From Craterostigma plantagineum (taxonomy: Eukaryota > Streptophyta > Magnoliopsida > Lamiales > Linderniaceae): a stretch of 64,000 nucleotides of DNA. Of this stretch, positions 11,185-23,222 are shown piece by piece. The notes under the pieces are model-generated. The model was not told where the DNA came from. It searched no databases and saw only the letters and a list, made by a program, of their open reading frames with translations. The position numbers were made by a program, and so were the translations under genes. Numbering within the stretch: position 1 is the stretch's first letter; each line of letters starts with the position of its first letter. The stretch lies in assembly GCA_027422505.1 (NCBI GenBank), contig JAPQWV010000051.1:1951501-2015500 (forward strand), written 5' to 3'.

Positions 11185-11505
11185 TATCAGATTTGTGTTT
11201 GTGGAAATGTGAGAGACATAATGTAAATAGAGCTTCAATCGATTAAAATTAAGTGTTTACACTATACAGTATTTATAGAGGTAAATGAGAAAAGGCCGTT
11301 AAACAAACCAACTAACGACCTTACTAATAGAATCGCCGATGGCACTGACGAACTAAGCAACTATAAACACGTGCTTTATATGAACCAACATCAAACACAG
11401 TTTTAAAATAGGCGGGTTCTCAGCAGTAGGCGGGTTCTCAGCTGTAGGCGGGTTCTCAGCTATCAGCTGTGTGTTCTTGAGCTTGTTTATGTCTCAAATC
11501 CAATA
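11185..11505 (-). repeat. 3' LTR of Copia-1
   Basis: 321 bp. It differs from the 5' LTR by about five substitutions plus two repeat-type indels: three versus two copies of an 18-bp 'ggcgggttctcagc' unit, and a 13-bp difference near the CACGT. Confidence 0.93.
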
Positions 11506-11508
11506 GCC

Positions 11509-12061
11509 CCCCGCAAGATGGATGGTATAAATTCCGGACAGACATCTTGGACAGAGCACGCTGTAAAGAGGGTCCAGTAAGTGGCTTGGTGAGGACATCA
11601 GCAAGTTGATTCTCCGACCGAACTGGTAAGAGGCGAATTGTGCCATTGGAGATATGGTGGCGTATGAAGTGGCAATCAAGCTCTATATGTTTGGACCGCT
11701 CATGGAATTTTTGGGTTGGATGCCAACTTTAAGGTGGACTGGTTGTCGCAGTAGATGACAGGGACTTGAAGAATGGGAATTTTTAACTCGCCCAAGAGCT
11801 GTTTTATCCACAAGGAGATCCAAGCGCTCGGTATTCAGCTTCTGTGGAGGAGCGTGACACCGTGGGCTGTCGTTTAGCTTTCCAGGTAACCAAAGCATCG
11901 CCCAAGAACGTGCAATAGCCCGAGACTGATTTGCGTGTGTCGTGGCATGTTGCCCAATCAGCGTCAGAGAACGCCTTAATCTGCAAATCAGAAGAGGAAG
12001 GCATTAGGATACCTTGTCCAGGCGAACCTTTTAGGTACCTGAGAAGGTGATGTGCCGCCAT
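11509..12061 (-). pseudogene. Copia-1 RNase H region, frameshifted
   Basis: Shows KAFSDADW, TRKSVSGYCTFLG and SRSSTEAEYRAL, the RNase H signature of copia elements. The frame breaks just after AEYRAL (about 11822) and again near 11705 before the HERSKHIELDCHF segment. Dead in this copy. Confidence 0.85.
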
Positions 12062-13458
12062 GAGGTGTCCAGTTCTGGGCGCTGCAAGAATTGGCTTAAT
12101 TTGTGGACGGTGAAGGCGATGTCGGGCCTGGTGAAGGTCAGATAAAGCAGCCGACCGATCAGGCGCCTGTACTTAAAAGGGTCGGGCAGCAGCTCGCCAT
12201 CTTCAGCTGATAACCTGCTGTTGGGGTTCATGGGCGTTGTCAAGGGTTTGGAGGCTAAATAGCCAGCGTCCTCCAGAAGCTGAATGGTGTACTGCCGCTG
12301 GGATAGATAAATGCCTTCATTGCTTCTGGCAATTTCAATCCCAAGAAAGAATCGGAGCGCGCCTAGATCCTTTATTCTGAAGCAATTACTGAGGAAGTCC
12401 TTGGCCTTTTGTATTTCCTTAAGCGAAGGTCCTGCGATTATAATGTCATCGACATACACTAATAACACAAGTAAATGGTCACCTTCGCCCTTTATGAACA
12501 AAGTATGATCAGACTGGGTCTGGGTAAAACCAAACTGTCCCACTGCCTCTGTAAAAGTCTTATTCCATTGCCGGGAAGACTGTTTTAGGCCGTAGATGGA
12601 TTTGCGCAGTTTACATGCCATTTTGTGAGGTCCTTGCCGTTGATAATTTGTGTAGAACCCTTGGGGAAGTTCCATGTATACTTCTTCAGTGAGCTCCCCA
12701 TTTAAGAATGCATTGTCTACATCTAACTGAACTAGGAACCATTTGAACTTGGCTGCCAAAGATAAAACAATTTTAATAGTGTTAGGTTTAGCAACGGGTG
12801 AAAAAGTATCTATGTAATCAACTCCCTCCATTTGGGTGTAGCCTTTTGCAACTAGGCGAGCCTTGTGCTTCTCAATCTCCCCATTGGAGTTGAATTTCAA
12901 CTTATATACCCATCTGCATCCAATTGTGTTCTTTCCCGCGGGTAATGGTACAATTGTCCAAGTGTTGTTGTCTTCAAGGGCAGCAAACTCAGCTTTCATT
13001 GCCTCAGTCCACTTCGCAGAGGTTGATGCCTCAGCAAAGCTCCTTGGTTCCTTGGCCAAGGACACATTGCAGAGCAGGGCCTGGCAATTATCTGAGAATT
13101 TTTGATAGGACAGAACATTACTCAAAGGATATAGTACTTTGCTGTTCAGAAGAGTGCTGCAATGGTAGTCTTGCAGGTATGTAGGTTTCCTCTGTTGCCT
13201 ACTTGACCTCCTTTGAGCATTCTGATCCTGTGGTAAATCAGTAGTTCCATGGTGCTGAAGTTCTTGAATTCCATGGTGCTGGTCAGTTCCATGTTGCTGG
13301 TGCTGGTCTTGATGCGAGGTGCTGGCAGTAGAGTTTCCCTGGGGTAAGGTAGGATGTTCTGTTCCTGGCTCTTCCAAGTGCTCCATGTCTTCCTCGGCTA
13401 TAATGTTGTCCTCATAAGCTCTGGGCAAGACAGTGGTGGGAAAAGGATCCCTAGACAC
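12031..13458 (-). pseudogene. Copia-1 reverse transcriptase fragment
   Basis: About 475 codons. It covers the end of the integrase C-region, a Gln/His-rich linker, and the RVT_2-type reverse transcriptase: WVYKLKFNSNG, QLDVDNAFLNGEL, SIYGLKQSSRQW and the catalytic YVDDIIIAG. The frame is lost at about 12079, apparently by loss of one base in a C run, and at about 13478 upstream. Confidence 0.9.
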
Positions 13459-14510
13459 AGAGGCAGCCCCCTCAATCTTGAAAGGAACACATCTTCCTCG
13501 AACCTGACATCCCTCGAAATGAATACCTGCTTGGTGCTCAGGTCCATAACTTTAAACCCTTTCACCCCATTGGGATAACCTAAGAACACGCATTCCTTAG
13601 CTCTAGGATCAAATTTCCTGCGGCCTGCAGCTAAAGTGGAACTGAAACAGAGGCAACCAAACACTCTAAAAGAATCATAGTTTACTGGTTTGTTATGCAA
13701 TAGCTCATATGGACTTTTATTGTCCAAAATCACAGAAGGGGTCCTATTGATTAAGTAGGTAGCCGTAAGAACACACTCGGACCAAAACTCAATCGGGATA
13801 TTAGATTGGAAGTACAAAGAGCGAGCAACATTCAAGAGATGTTGGTGGTTTCTTTCAACGATTGAGTTTTGTTGAGGTGTTTGTACGCATGACAAATGGT
13901 GCAAAATCCCTTTTTCTCGGAATAAAGTATCAAGATGTAACTCCTTAGCATTATCAGATCTTATCACTTTGATTTTAGAATCGAAAAGAGTCCCTATCAG
14001 ATTCAGAAAATAAGCTATAACTGACTGAACTTCTGATTTGCACTTTAACATAAAAAGCCATGTAAAACGAGTATGGTCATCAACAATAGTGAGAAAGTAC
14101 CTATGTCCTAAATATGATGGCACATAAAAAGGGCCCCAAACATCACCGTGAACGAGATCAAAGGGTGAGCAAACTCTTGTATTATTATTTGGGAAAGAAG
14201 TCTTTTTCTGTTTTGAAATCGGGCAGATTTTACAGTAAGATCCTGCCGCAGCTTCTAAGTGGTTTAAAGAAGGTTTTAGTACATGCAACACCTTGTTTGA
14301 AGGGTGACCTAATCTACGGTGCCAAAGTTCAGCAGATAGACTATTAAGAAAAACAGAATTCAAAACAGAAGTATTAAGGGTGGCTTCAGCTTGTAGGTAG
14401 TATAGGCCCTCAGATTGATTACCCCTGCCAATCACCCGTAGTGAAGCATCCTGAATGAAGAAATCATTAGCCTTAAAGTAGAACCTGAAATTATTTTCCC
14501 TGGCCAACAA
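13398..14510 (-). pseudogene. Copia-1 integrase fragment
   Basis: GAG-pre-integrase zinc motif (LWHRRLGHPSNKVL with CKICPISKQ) followed by the integrase core with catalytic residues in HGDVWGP, RSDNAKE and VERNHQHLL. It ends in GCLCFSST and FLGYPNGVKGFKV. Frame breaks at both ends (about 14500 and 13478). Confidence 0.9.
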
Positions 14511-15889
14511 CTCACAGACAGCAAGTTGAAATGAAACTCAGGAATAAACAGAACTTCAGATAATGTGATAGACTGATTGAGTCTACAAGAACCTGCCCTA
14601 TTAACCTTTATATTTGTATTATCTGGTAATACCACATTTATTTCTTCTATTTCATGTAAGTCTCGAAGAAATTCTTGATTGCTACAGACGTGTTTGGTCG
14701 CACCCGAGTCTACTAACCATATTCTTCTGTCAGTAAGCCTCGGCAGGTCAAAGGATAGGCACTTACCTGAATTCCTCTGTGTCTGGCCTGCTGGTCCCGT
14801 ATTGTCTGAAGAAGGGTTGACTGCACGTTGGCTCAGCAGAGTCCTCAAGCTTTGTACCTCTGAAGCAGTGAGCTGAAGTTGGACCAAGGTGTCATCTGAG
14901 TGGCTGGGTTTAGACACCACCTGCTGTTCCTCATGAGGAGCCTTGTCCACCATGTGCTCTGCCCCAAAGTGATTTACCCTGGCTCCTTTGAACTTTGTGC
15001 CTTGTCTGAGGCCTGGGGGAAACCCATGGAGTTGATAGCAGGTATCAACCGTATGACCCCTCTTGCCACAATGTGTGCAGAGAGGTTTTGCCGAGTCCTT
15101 CTTTGGGTAGAACATGTTTTTCTTGGGCAGATCTTGATTGCTCACCATCATAGCCATGTTGTTTACTTGATCATTACTTCCTCTACCAGCACCAGAGACC
15201 ATTTGCCTCTGCCTTTCTTCTTGGATCAGAAGGCTAAATACCTTGTTAATTGTTGGTAGCGGATCCATGAGGAGAACTTGTCCCCTAACCTGCGAATAAG
15301 AGTCATTCAAACCCATCAAAAAGGTTAGAACATACTCTTCGTTGAGGTAGTCCTTCATGGCCTTGATCCCTCCGCAAGTGCATGGACACGGTGGCTGATA
15401 GTTGGTTAACTCGTCCCACAGTGTTTTCAATCTGGTAAAGTACACACCGATTCCATTTGCGCCTTGCTCGAGGTTGATCAACTCTTTCTTCAATTGGAAG
15501 ATTCTCGGTCTGTTGGATTGACCAAACCTTTCTTGAAGGTCATTCCAAACTTCCTTAGCTGATGAATTGTACAAGATACTAGGAGAGATCTCCTTCGAAA
15601 CCGAATTGAGGATCCATGAAATCACAATGTTATTATTTCGCTTCCAAGCTTTCATCTTGTTCTGATCAGTCGCATTTGGTGGTTGAACTTCTCCAGTCAC
15701 AAAACCTTCCTTATTCCTTCCGATGAGGGCTATCATCATGGATCTGCTCCAAGTGGCGTAGTTATCGCCAGTCAATTGTTCATGAACCAGCAACTGCCCC
15801 GAGGTGTCATTGCTGCTCAGAAAATAAGGATCATTCACCAGATTTGCTGCGGTGGATCCTTGCTCTGCAGATGAATCCAATTCTGCCAT
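14432..15889 (-). pseudogene. Copia-1 gag and protease region
   Basis: Starts at ATG 15889, 80 bases inside the primer site. Gag core (TGDNYATWSRSMMIAL, ERFGQSNRPRIFQLKKEL), one CCHC knuckle (CTHCGKRGHTVDTC), then the aspartic protease signature (WLVDSGATKH). The frame is open until shortly after FNLLSVS, where it shifts toward the integrase frame. Confidence 0.9.
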
Positions 15890-15969
15890 TGAAGGATGAA
15901 TCTTGGAAGGAGACTTTAGGGTTCTTGAATCTTGAGATGCGCAGACTTAAGAGAAAATCTCTGATACCA

Positions 15970-16285
15970 TATCAGATTTGTGTTTGTGGAAATGTGAGAG
16001 ACAGAATGTAAATAGAGCTTCAATCGATTAAAATTAAGTGTTTACACTGTACAGTATTTATAGAGGTAAATGAGAAAAGGCCGTTAAACAAACCAACTAA
16101 CGACCTTACTAATAGAATCGCCGATGGCACTGACGAACTAAGCAACTATAAACACGTTATATATAAACGTGCTTTTTATGAACCAACATCAAACACAGTT
16201 TTAAAATAGGCGGGTTCTCAGCAGTAGGCGGGTTCTCAGCTATCAGCTTTGTGTTCTTGAGCTTGTTTATGTCTCAAATCCAATA
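15970..16285 (-). repeat. 5' LTR of Copia-1
   Basis: 316 bp, bounded by the primer site on one side and the CATTA duplication on the other. Confidence 0.93.
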
Positions 16286-16290
16286 CATTA

Positions 16291-17031
16291 GGAACAAATA
16301 ATGCGCATGGTAGCTATAGCAAATATAGGTGATCGATATGCGCATGAATGTACGAGTTGAAGAAAATATGCGCATTTGTTTTTTTTTTTTTTTTTTTTTT
16401 TCATTTCACATATGAGCAATTGCGCGTCTATAGATAAACCACCCTTTCGCTTTAAAAGTTAGGGAAGACCCAACTCATAATTTTTAACTCAGTAGAAGAT
16501 ATCCCACACCAAACAATGCCAATGTATTCCCACAATTCGATTAAGTTCAAATTGATATTGAATCTGAACGCATTGCTAGCTAGGGGACGAGGACGACTCA
16601 TGAACTCCACTTTGACTAATTTGTCTCGTCTAAAATAGTACGTTAGGCTAAGATAATATTAATAATAGTATGTAATATAGTATTTGGTTTGTTTGTTCAA
16701 GGTGAATATATGAGATTAATTTATATAGGGCCTTCTATACTTGAGCTTATCATGAGTCTTTTTACTTGCATTTATAACCAAATAGGCCCTAAGATTTTGG
16801 TTGGTTACAAGCCCTGTAAGGATTTGGTTATAAGCCTTTGCATCAAGATCCACGATATTATACAATATTTTCTCAATAATTTCAATGTGATAAATCATTT
16901 ATAATCAATCCCCATATTTTAGTAGGCTTTCTATTCATGTTCCCTTTGTAAGGGTATGTCCAACAAATTATCTAGAGCAAGTACATGATAAAGTTTACAA
17001 AACCGAACTATATAATATTAACTATATTATA
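16291..17031. other. Intergenic, AT-rich
   Basis: Holds a poly-T run of about 23 bases near 16379-16401 and otherwise nothing I recognise. Short open frames of 60-70 codons on both strands at 16690-16900 are not convincing genes. Confidence 0.6.
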
Positions 17032-17188
17032 TGGGCTTCGTTGGACACCAAACGGGCCCTAAGAATAATGTTTGTTATTGGGCTTGATTCTGAGTTAATA
17101 AGCCTGGATTATATTGGGCCCATACAAAAGCCCATATTTCCGAAAAGGCATCCAAACAAAGCCCTAAGGCGATTCAGCGTATATAAAA
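17032..17188 (+). promoter_or_regulatory. RPL23 promoter: site II cluster and TATA box
   Basis: TGGGCT/C site II motifs lie at 17032-17037, 17079-17084, 17115-17120 and, inverted, at 17129-17134. 'ccctaa' occurs near 17057 and 17162. TATATAAAA is at 17180-17188, 45 bp before the ATG. Site II (bound by TCP factors) with telo-box-like elements is the usual promoter of plant cytosolic ribosomal-protein genes. The motifs are seen; their activity is inferred. Confidence 0.75.
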
Positions 17189-17232
17189 GCTCGCGCCGCC
17201 TCAGTCGTCGCTTTTCGCGAGCTTCACCAAAG

Positions 17233-18545
<1,313 letters not shown>

Positions 18546-19330
18546 TCAGAAATTTTCAGACATCTTTAAACTGCTGGCATCGTCTTCTTCAAAGGAATCG
18601 TTAGAAACCTTAAGCAACTTTTGTCTGTGTTCCCATGAACTGTTTGGCCTTTCACTTTTTTTCATCTGTTCAATTTAATGTTTGCATCTCAAGGTTTTTT
18701 TGTGCGTTGAACCAGTTTAGGAACCAACTATTTGAAAATTATGTCAAATTTTTATCACTATTTGTCAAGACCACTTACTACTGCCTAAGGATTATGTAGA
18801 TCATCAAATGCCACTATCTGAGAATACTCGACACAAATGAGTGGCATCACTAGACTTAATGTATTAAATTTGTTTTTGGTGCCCTCGTAATAGAAGGCTT
18901 TAACCTAATTATATTTAATACAATGGTGCCATGTTTAACAAGCAATATAGTATACCTTCAAAAAAATTACTGCTAAAAAATCCATGGAACGGATCATATC
19001 GCATATTGCTAGATTTTAAATAATAAAAAAGAATATTCTATCTGACTTGTAGCATATATCTATGTAGAATTTTATTATTTATTACTCGTTAATATTTATT
19101 CATTACATTCGTTATATTTTTATCTCAAATCTTAAAATAAAAAGTAGGTGAATAAATCCAATAATTCTCAACTATTGAGAGAGAACAAAAGTATAAATTG
19201 AAAGTGGGGAACACGCACTGGGGAAAGGCGCGTGGCGAGGAGCATAATAACGATTGAAAGGAGACCAAACCAAAATCAGAATAGAACAAGGTGAAAGGAA
19301 AGGGAGAACAATGACTCACTGTTAAATCCA
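18546..19330. other. Intergenic between RPL23 and MYB-CC1
   Basis: 3' UTR of RPL23, then AT-rich DNA and the upstream promoter of MYB-CC1. No gene or element is recognised. Confidence 0.6.
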
Positions 19331-20250
19331 TATATATAGAGAGCAGAGCCGAAGGCGAACTCGTCACCGTTCAATTCTAATATGACCATCCTCGCCGGTG
19401 ACGAAAACCCCTATACCTGAATTTTTTTGCCTCTCTAATGGTAAACGTGGTGCTTTATGTTAGCTGTAATTGTGGCGTATGCCTGTATCCTTGACTATTC
19501 GATGGTGTTCCTTTTTGTTTTTCTTCCTTTTCCCGATTGGGGATGATTCGGAGCTGTTTTAATTACCTGTATGTTTACATTATTTTTGTTTATGAGCTCG
19601 ATTGGCGTTTGGATATTTCATCACGTGCATCGTTGGATCCTATGCTATTTTCCTGTTGCTTTTCTTTTTTGGGGTTGCTTCTTCTCTTGATTGTTTCGCA
19701 GGTAGGAGTTGAATTCAATTATGCGTTGTTGTGTACGTACGTATGTGTTTGTATTTGTCGGATGGTTGGTTTGTAGTTTTATGTGGCATGGCACTGTTCA
19801 ATCAATTTCACAAAAAAAAACTTCTGACCTGAACTGGTGAAAGGACGAGGAGTGGGATTGGTATAAAGGAAATGTTTTCCCATCAAACATCGTTGGTTTT
19901 CTTGTTTCATGAAGAGGATGGTGTTTAGCTAACCATTGTCTTGCTTGATTTCGAGATGTATCTTCATGCTGTATGGTTGATTATTGAAGAAACTGGGAAA
20001 TCATGTACAATCTACTTGAACTATTTGAGAATCACATGAAACCTGTAAGGGCCATTTTTGTTTTTCCTGTCTCTTTGTCATCTTTCTGTACCAGGGTCAT
20101 TCGTAACTTTGTGAAAGCTCTTTATATATAACTTGCCACTGTTTGAATCTGATTATATTCATTTGCAGGGTAGATATGGCCGACATGTGCAGGAAGACCT
20201 GAGCTTTCATAATTTATATCTGGCAGTTGGTTGTTATTGATCAATTAGTA
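19331..20250 (+). promoter_or_regulatory. MYB-CC1 TATA box, non-coding first exon and leader intron
   Basis: TATATATA at 19331-19338. A donor-like AATG|GTAAAC at 19440/19441 and an acceptor TTTGCAG at about 20169 would remove a leader intron of about 730 bp, leaving the ATG at 20251 in the second exon. The acceptor is conserved in the other two MYB-CC copies. Everything upstream of about 20018 is unique to unit 1. Confidence 0.5.
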
Positions 20251-22455
20251 ATGGAAGCAAAACGAGCTCTATCTATCCAAGGCCATGGAGCCCGACAACT
20301 CACTAATTGCGCGTCTGGTGCTTTGTCTTCTACTTCATACGTTCATCCGAATCAGCAAGAAGAAAATTATCCGGGATTTCCAGCATCTCAGCATTTCTCC
20401 ATGGATAGGGGACCCATGCAGCAACCTGCATATGCCGTCTCACCTCTGTCTTCCCAAACTGGATTAGGTGGGACTAGGCTTTCTTCTTCCTCGGTTTATT
20501 CGAACGTTCAGTTTGCTGGTGTTCAAGAAAATCAGCCAACACAATCCAATTCCATTTCTCATGCGACTAACAGTGGTACTCCAATTTGCACGCCACGTTC
20601 TTTAGATGCTGCTGGTCTAAGATCCACTGCGTCGAGCCATCATCATAACAGAGAAAATAACGATCCTTGGAGCATAGACGCACTGTCTGAGTTTCTCGAT
20701 TTTCCAGAAACTTCCCTGATTGGGCAGAACCAAATCGATGGCGGTGGTAATGGTTGTGGCGTTGGGTTTCCTTCTGAGAATATTGGTAAAGCGGGTGATT
20801 GGGAGGGTTGGCTTGATACTACTGATTGTGATGCTTTTAGTTCTGACTGGAACGAGATCCTTGCTGGTGCAAATGCTACAGATCCCCAGCTAAAGGTTGG
20901 TTCATTACGTATAATCTATTTTCTGCTTTAATGTGTTGAGATGCTTAAGAATGGATTTCTTTTGTCACTTACTCTGTTGGTTTGGTATTAGGCATTGGAT
21001 CAGAGTCAGATTTCTACACAACCTGCGACTTTCACTACTCAACCCCAAATTCCTCAACAACTTCCACCTAAAGTTGTAGTGGCAAGTAAAGTTCCCGTCC
21101 AATCATCGTCCACCACAAGTTCTAATCCAGGAAAGCAGCGAATGCGATGGACGCCTGAACTTCACGAATCCTTTGTCGATGCAGTAAATAGACTTGGTGG
21201 AAGTGAAAGTAGGCCTTTCGATTGGCTTCAAATAACTTCTTATTTTACCTGAGGATTTTGAAATTTTTGAATTCGTTGTAATGGAAAACACGTATTTCTT
21301 TTTTCCAGAGGCGACGCCAAAGGGTGTCCTGAAGCTAATGAAAGCTGAGGGACTGAATATATATCATGTTAAAAGCCACTTACAGGTGCGTATCATGTGC
21401 ATTTTCGATGGACCTTACGTTCTTGGAAATGTTGAGATCCATCTATTATACTGATCGATATTTTGACTCTGAAATCCATTTCATTGGTGCAGAAATATCG
21501 TACAGCCAGATATAGACCTGATACGACCGAAGCTGGTATGCATTCTATCGCATTTTCTAATAATGTGTTCATCGTGTCATTCTGATTTGTTACATGATTC
21601 CATCTATTGGGTGAACTGCAAGCATAAGCTGTGAGAGACAATATTAGTCCTTCGTCAACTGAATAGAATGAATCCGATACTTCAATATGTGATGCATGAG
21701 CATACGTACTTCCTTTTAAGTTGCTGATAGAGAGCATCAAATAATTCCAGCCATTGTAAATGCCAAGGATATCTTCTCCAATCAACTTTCATGTTATGCA
21801 CTTTCTTTTTGCAGAATCGTCAGAAAGAAGAACAACCTCCATTGACGACCTCACATCCCTGGACTTGAAAACGTAGGAACAATTTTCTAATAGATACCTA
21901 ATGGATATAGATATTTTGCATATAATAATCTTTGGGCTGATTGTCATGCTCCTCCATTATTGCTGAACAGGGGTGGGGAGATCACTGAAGCTTTGAGGTT
22001 GCAGATGGAAGTACAAAAGAGGCTTCACGAACAACTCGAGGTATACATACATCTTTTAGATGTTTCCCTCCGGCTTTTTTAACCTTCCAAATATGCACAT
22101 TAAATTTCACATGTAATAAACCATCCATCAGATCCAAAGAAACCTTCAGCTTCGCATAGAAGAGCAAGGAAGATACCTTCAAATGATGTTCGAGAAATCA
22201 GGCATGGACTTAACCAACTCTTCTGGCGAAAATCCCATTAAAAATTCTGCGGCCAATGAATCCCAAAACAAAGCCGAAGAACCAGTGGAAGGCAGCAAAA
22301 GCAATGCATCAAATGAGTCGTTGGCTAATGTAGGCTCATTTTCTGTGGAATCAAAGGAAGGATCAGACAAAAAAGCTCTCGAAAACAAAGAGATGGCTAT
22401 CGGTAATAATGAGGAATCAACGCCGCCGCCCAAGCGTGCGAAACAGCACAATTAG
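20251..22455 (+). CDS. MYB-CC transcription factor, PHR1-like (unit 1, intact)
   Basis: PHR1-type factors bind P1BS sites as dimers and drive phosphate-starvation genes. SPX proteins loaded with inositol pyrophosphate restrain them. Seven exons: 20251-20895, 20992-21208, 21309-21385, 21493-21535, 21815-21872, 21971-22040, 22132-22455 (1434 nt, 477 residues). The single MYB repeat lies at about 263-323 (RMRWTPELHESFVDAVNRLG to VKSHLQKYR) and the coiled coil at about 350-392 (LRLQMEVQKRLHEQLE). The SPX-contact triad of AtPHR1, spaced K-x2-H-x6-R, is present as K363, H366, R373. The N-terminal 215 residues are Ser/Asn-rich. I start at ATG 20251; an out-of-frame ATG at 20285 matters in the other copies. 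All splice sites are GT-AG. It converges on RLP1. Confidence 0.93.
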
Positions 22456-23222
22456 CCTATGATTTCCTTTCAAAATAAATAAAATCTGCATGAATGGAAT
22501 TTGATTTTTGCGAAGACTATTAAATCCTTGAATAGGTTCAATAACTCTTTAAGCTTCGGCATGAAGCTTTAATTATTTATGTTTGTAGATTGATTTTTAC
22601 AGCCATTTGTGGTTTGAAATTGGAAGCCTTGTTCTAGTTTTGAGAATCAAATTCTATTATGTTCGTATAAAGTGCCCTTAGTCAACGCTCAGAAGCAACA
22701 ATGTGACATTATTATTACCATCAACCTAGACTTCTTACACTGTAAGAATCCTACTTGGAGATATCATATTCAGTCTCCAGATAGTAAAAAATTATATTAA
22801 TGTTTTCTTGGGGCTAGCTAGTGTAGACACTTCATATCTCGTTTTCTCTTGAAGGCTGACCTTTTTTTTAGCATTTTTTATTTTCGAAAATGCTTACTAG
22901 GAGCACATTTTCAAAGGGAAGAATCAACCTTGGGGCTCATTACCGTGAACAAGCTTAGTACCGAAACCCTTTATTATTATAGCGTGAACAAGATAGTTCT
23001 ATTTGTTAATGCATTTTATTATTATAGCGTACAGTCAAACCCTTTATTAGACACCATTATTTTGGATTTTGCCTTTCCAAGCCGTGTTTCTATACAATAC
23101 AATACCAGACATTAATGTTACAACAAATTGAGAGCGTCAGCTTACTACAAGATTAGTATTTATGTTAATCTTCCTTGAAGAAATGCTGATCTTTTGCCGT
23201 ATATGCTGATATTTAGCTTCAT
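22456..23222. other. Convergent intergenic region, unit 1
   Basis: 3' UTRs of MYB-CC1 and RLP1. It is about 500 bp longer than the matching region of unit 3 (55720-55985) and almost identical to that of unit 2 (31209-31975). It contains a short direct repeat 'ttattattatagcgt'. No gene. Confidence 0.7.

Larger units (their letters stand above)
11185..16285 (-). mobile_element. Full-length Ty1/copia retrotransposon (Copia-1)
   Basis: The 5101-bp element reads on minus. LTRs are 15970-16285 (5') and 11185-11505 (3'), flanked by the target duplication CATTA at 11180-11184 and 16286-16290. The primer site TGGTATCAGAG (initiator-Met type) lies at 15959-15969 and the purine tract (CTTGCGGGGGGC on minus) at 11506-11517. 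In element orientation the termini are TATTGG...CTGATA, the non-canonical TA..TA type. Domain order gag-protease-integrase-RT-RNase H defines copia. The coding region is broken by several frameshifts, so this copy is not autonomous. Confidence 0.95.
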
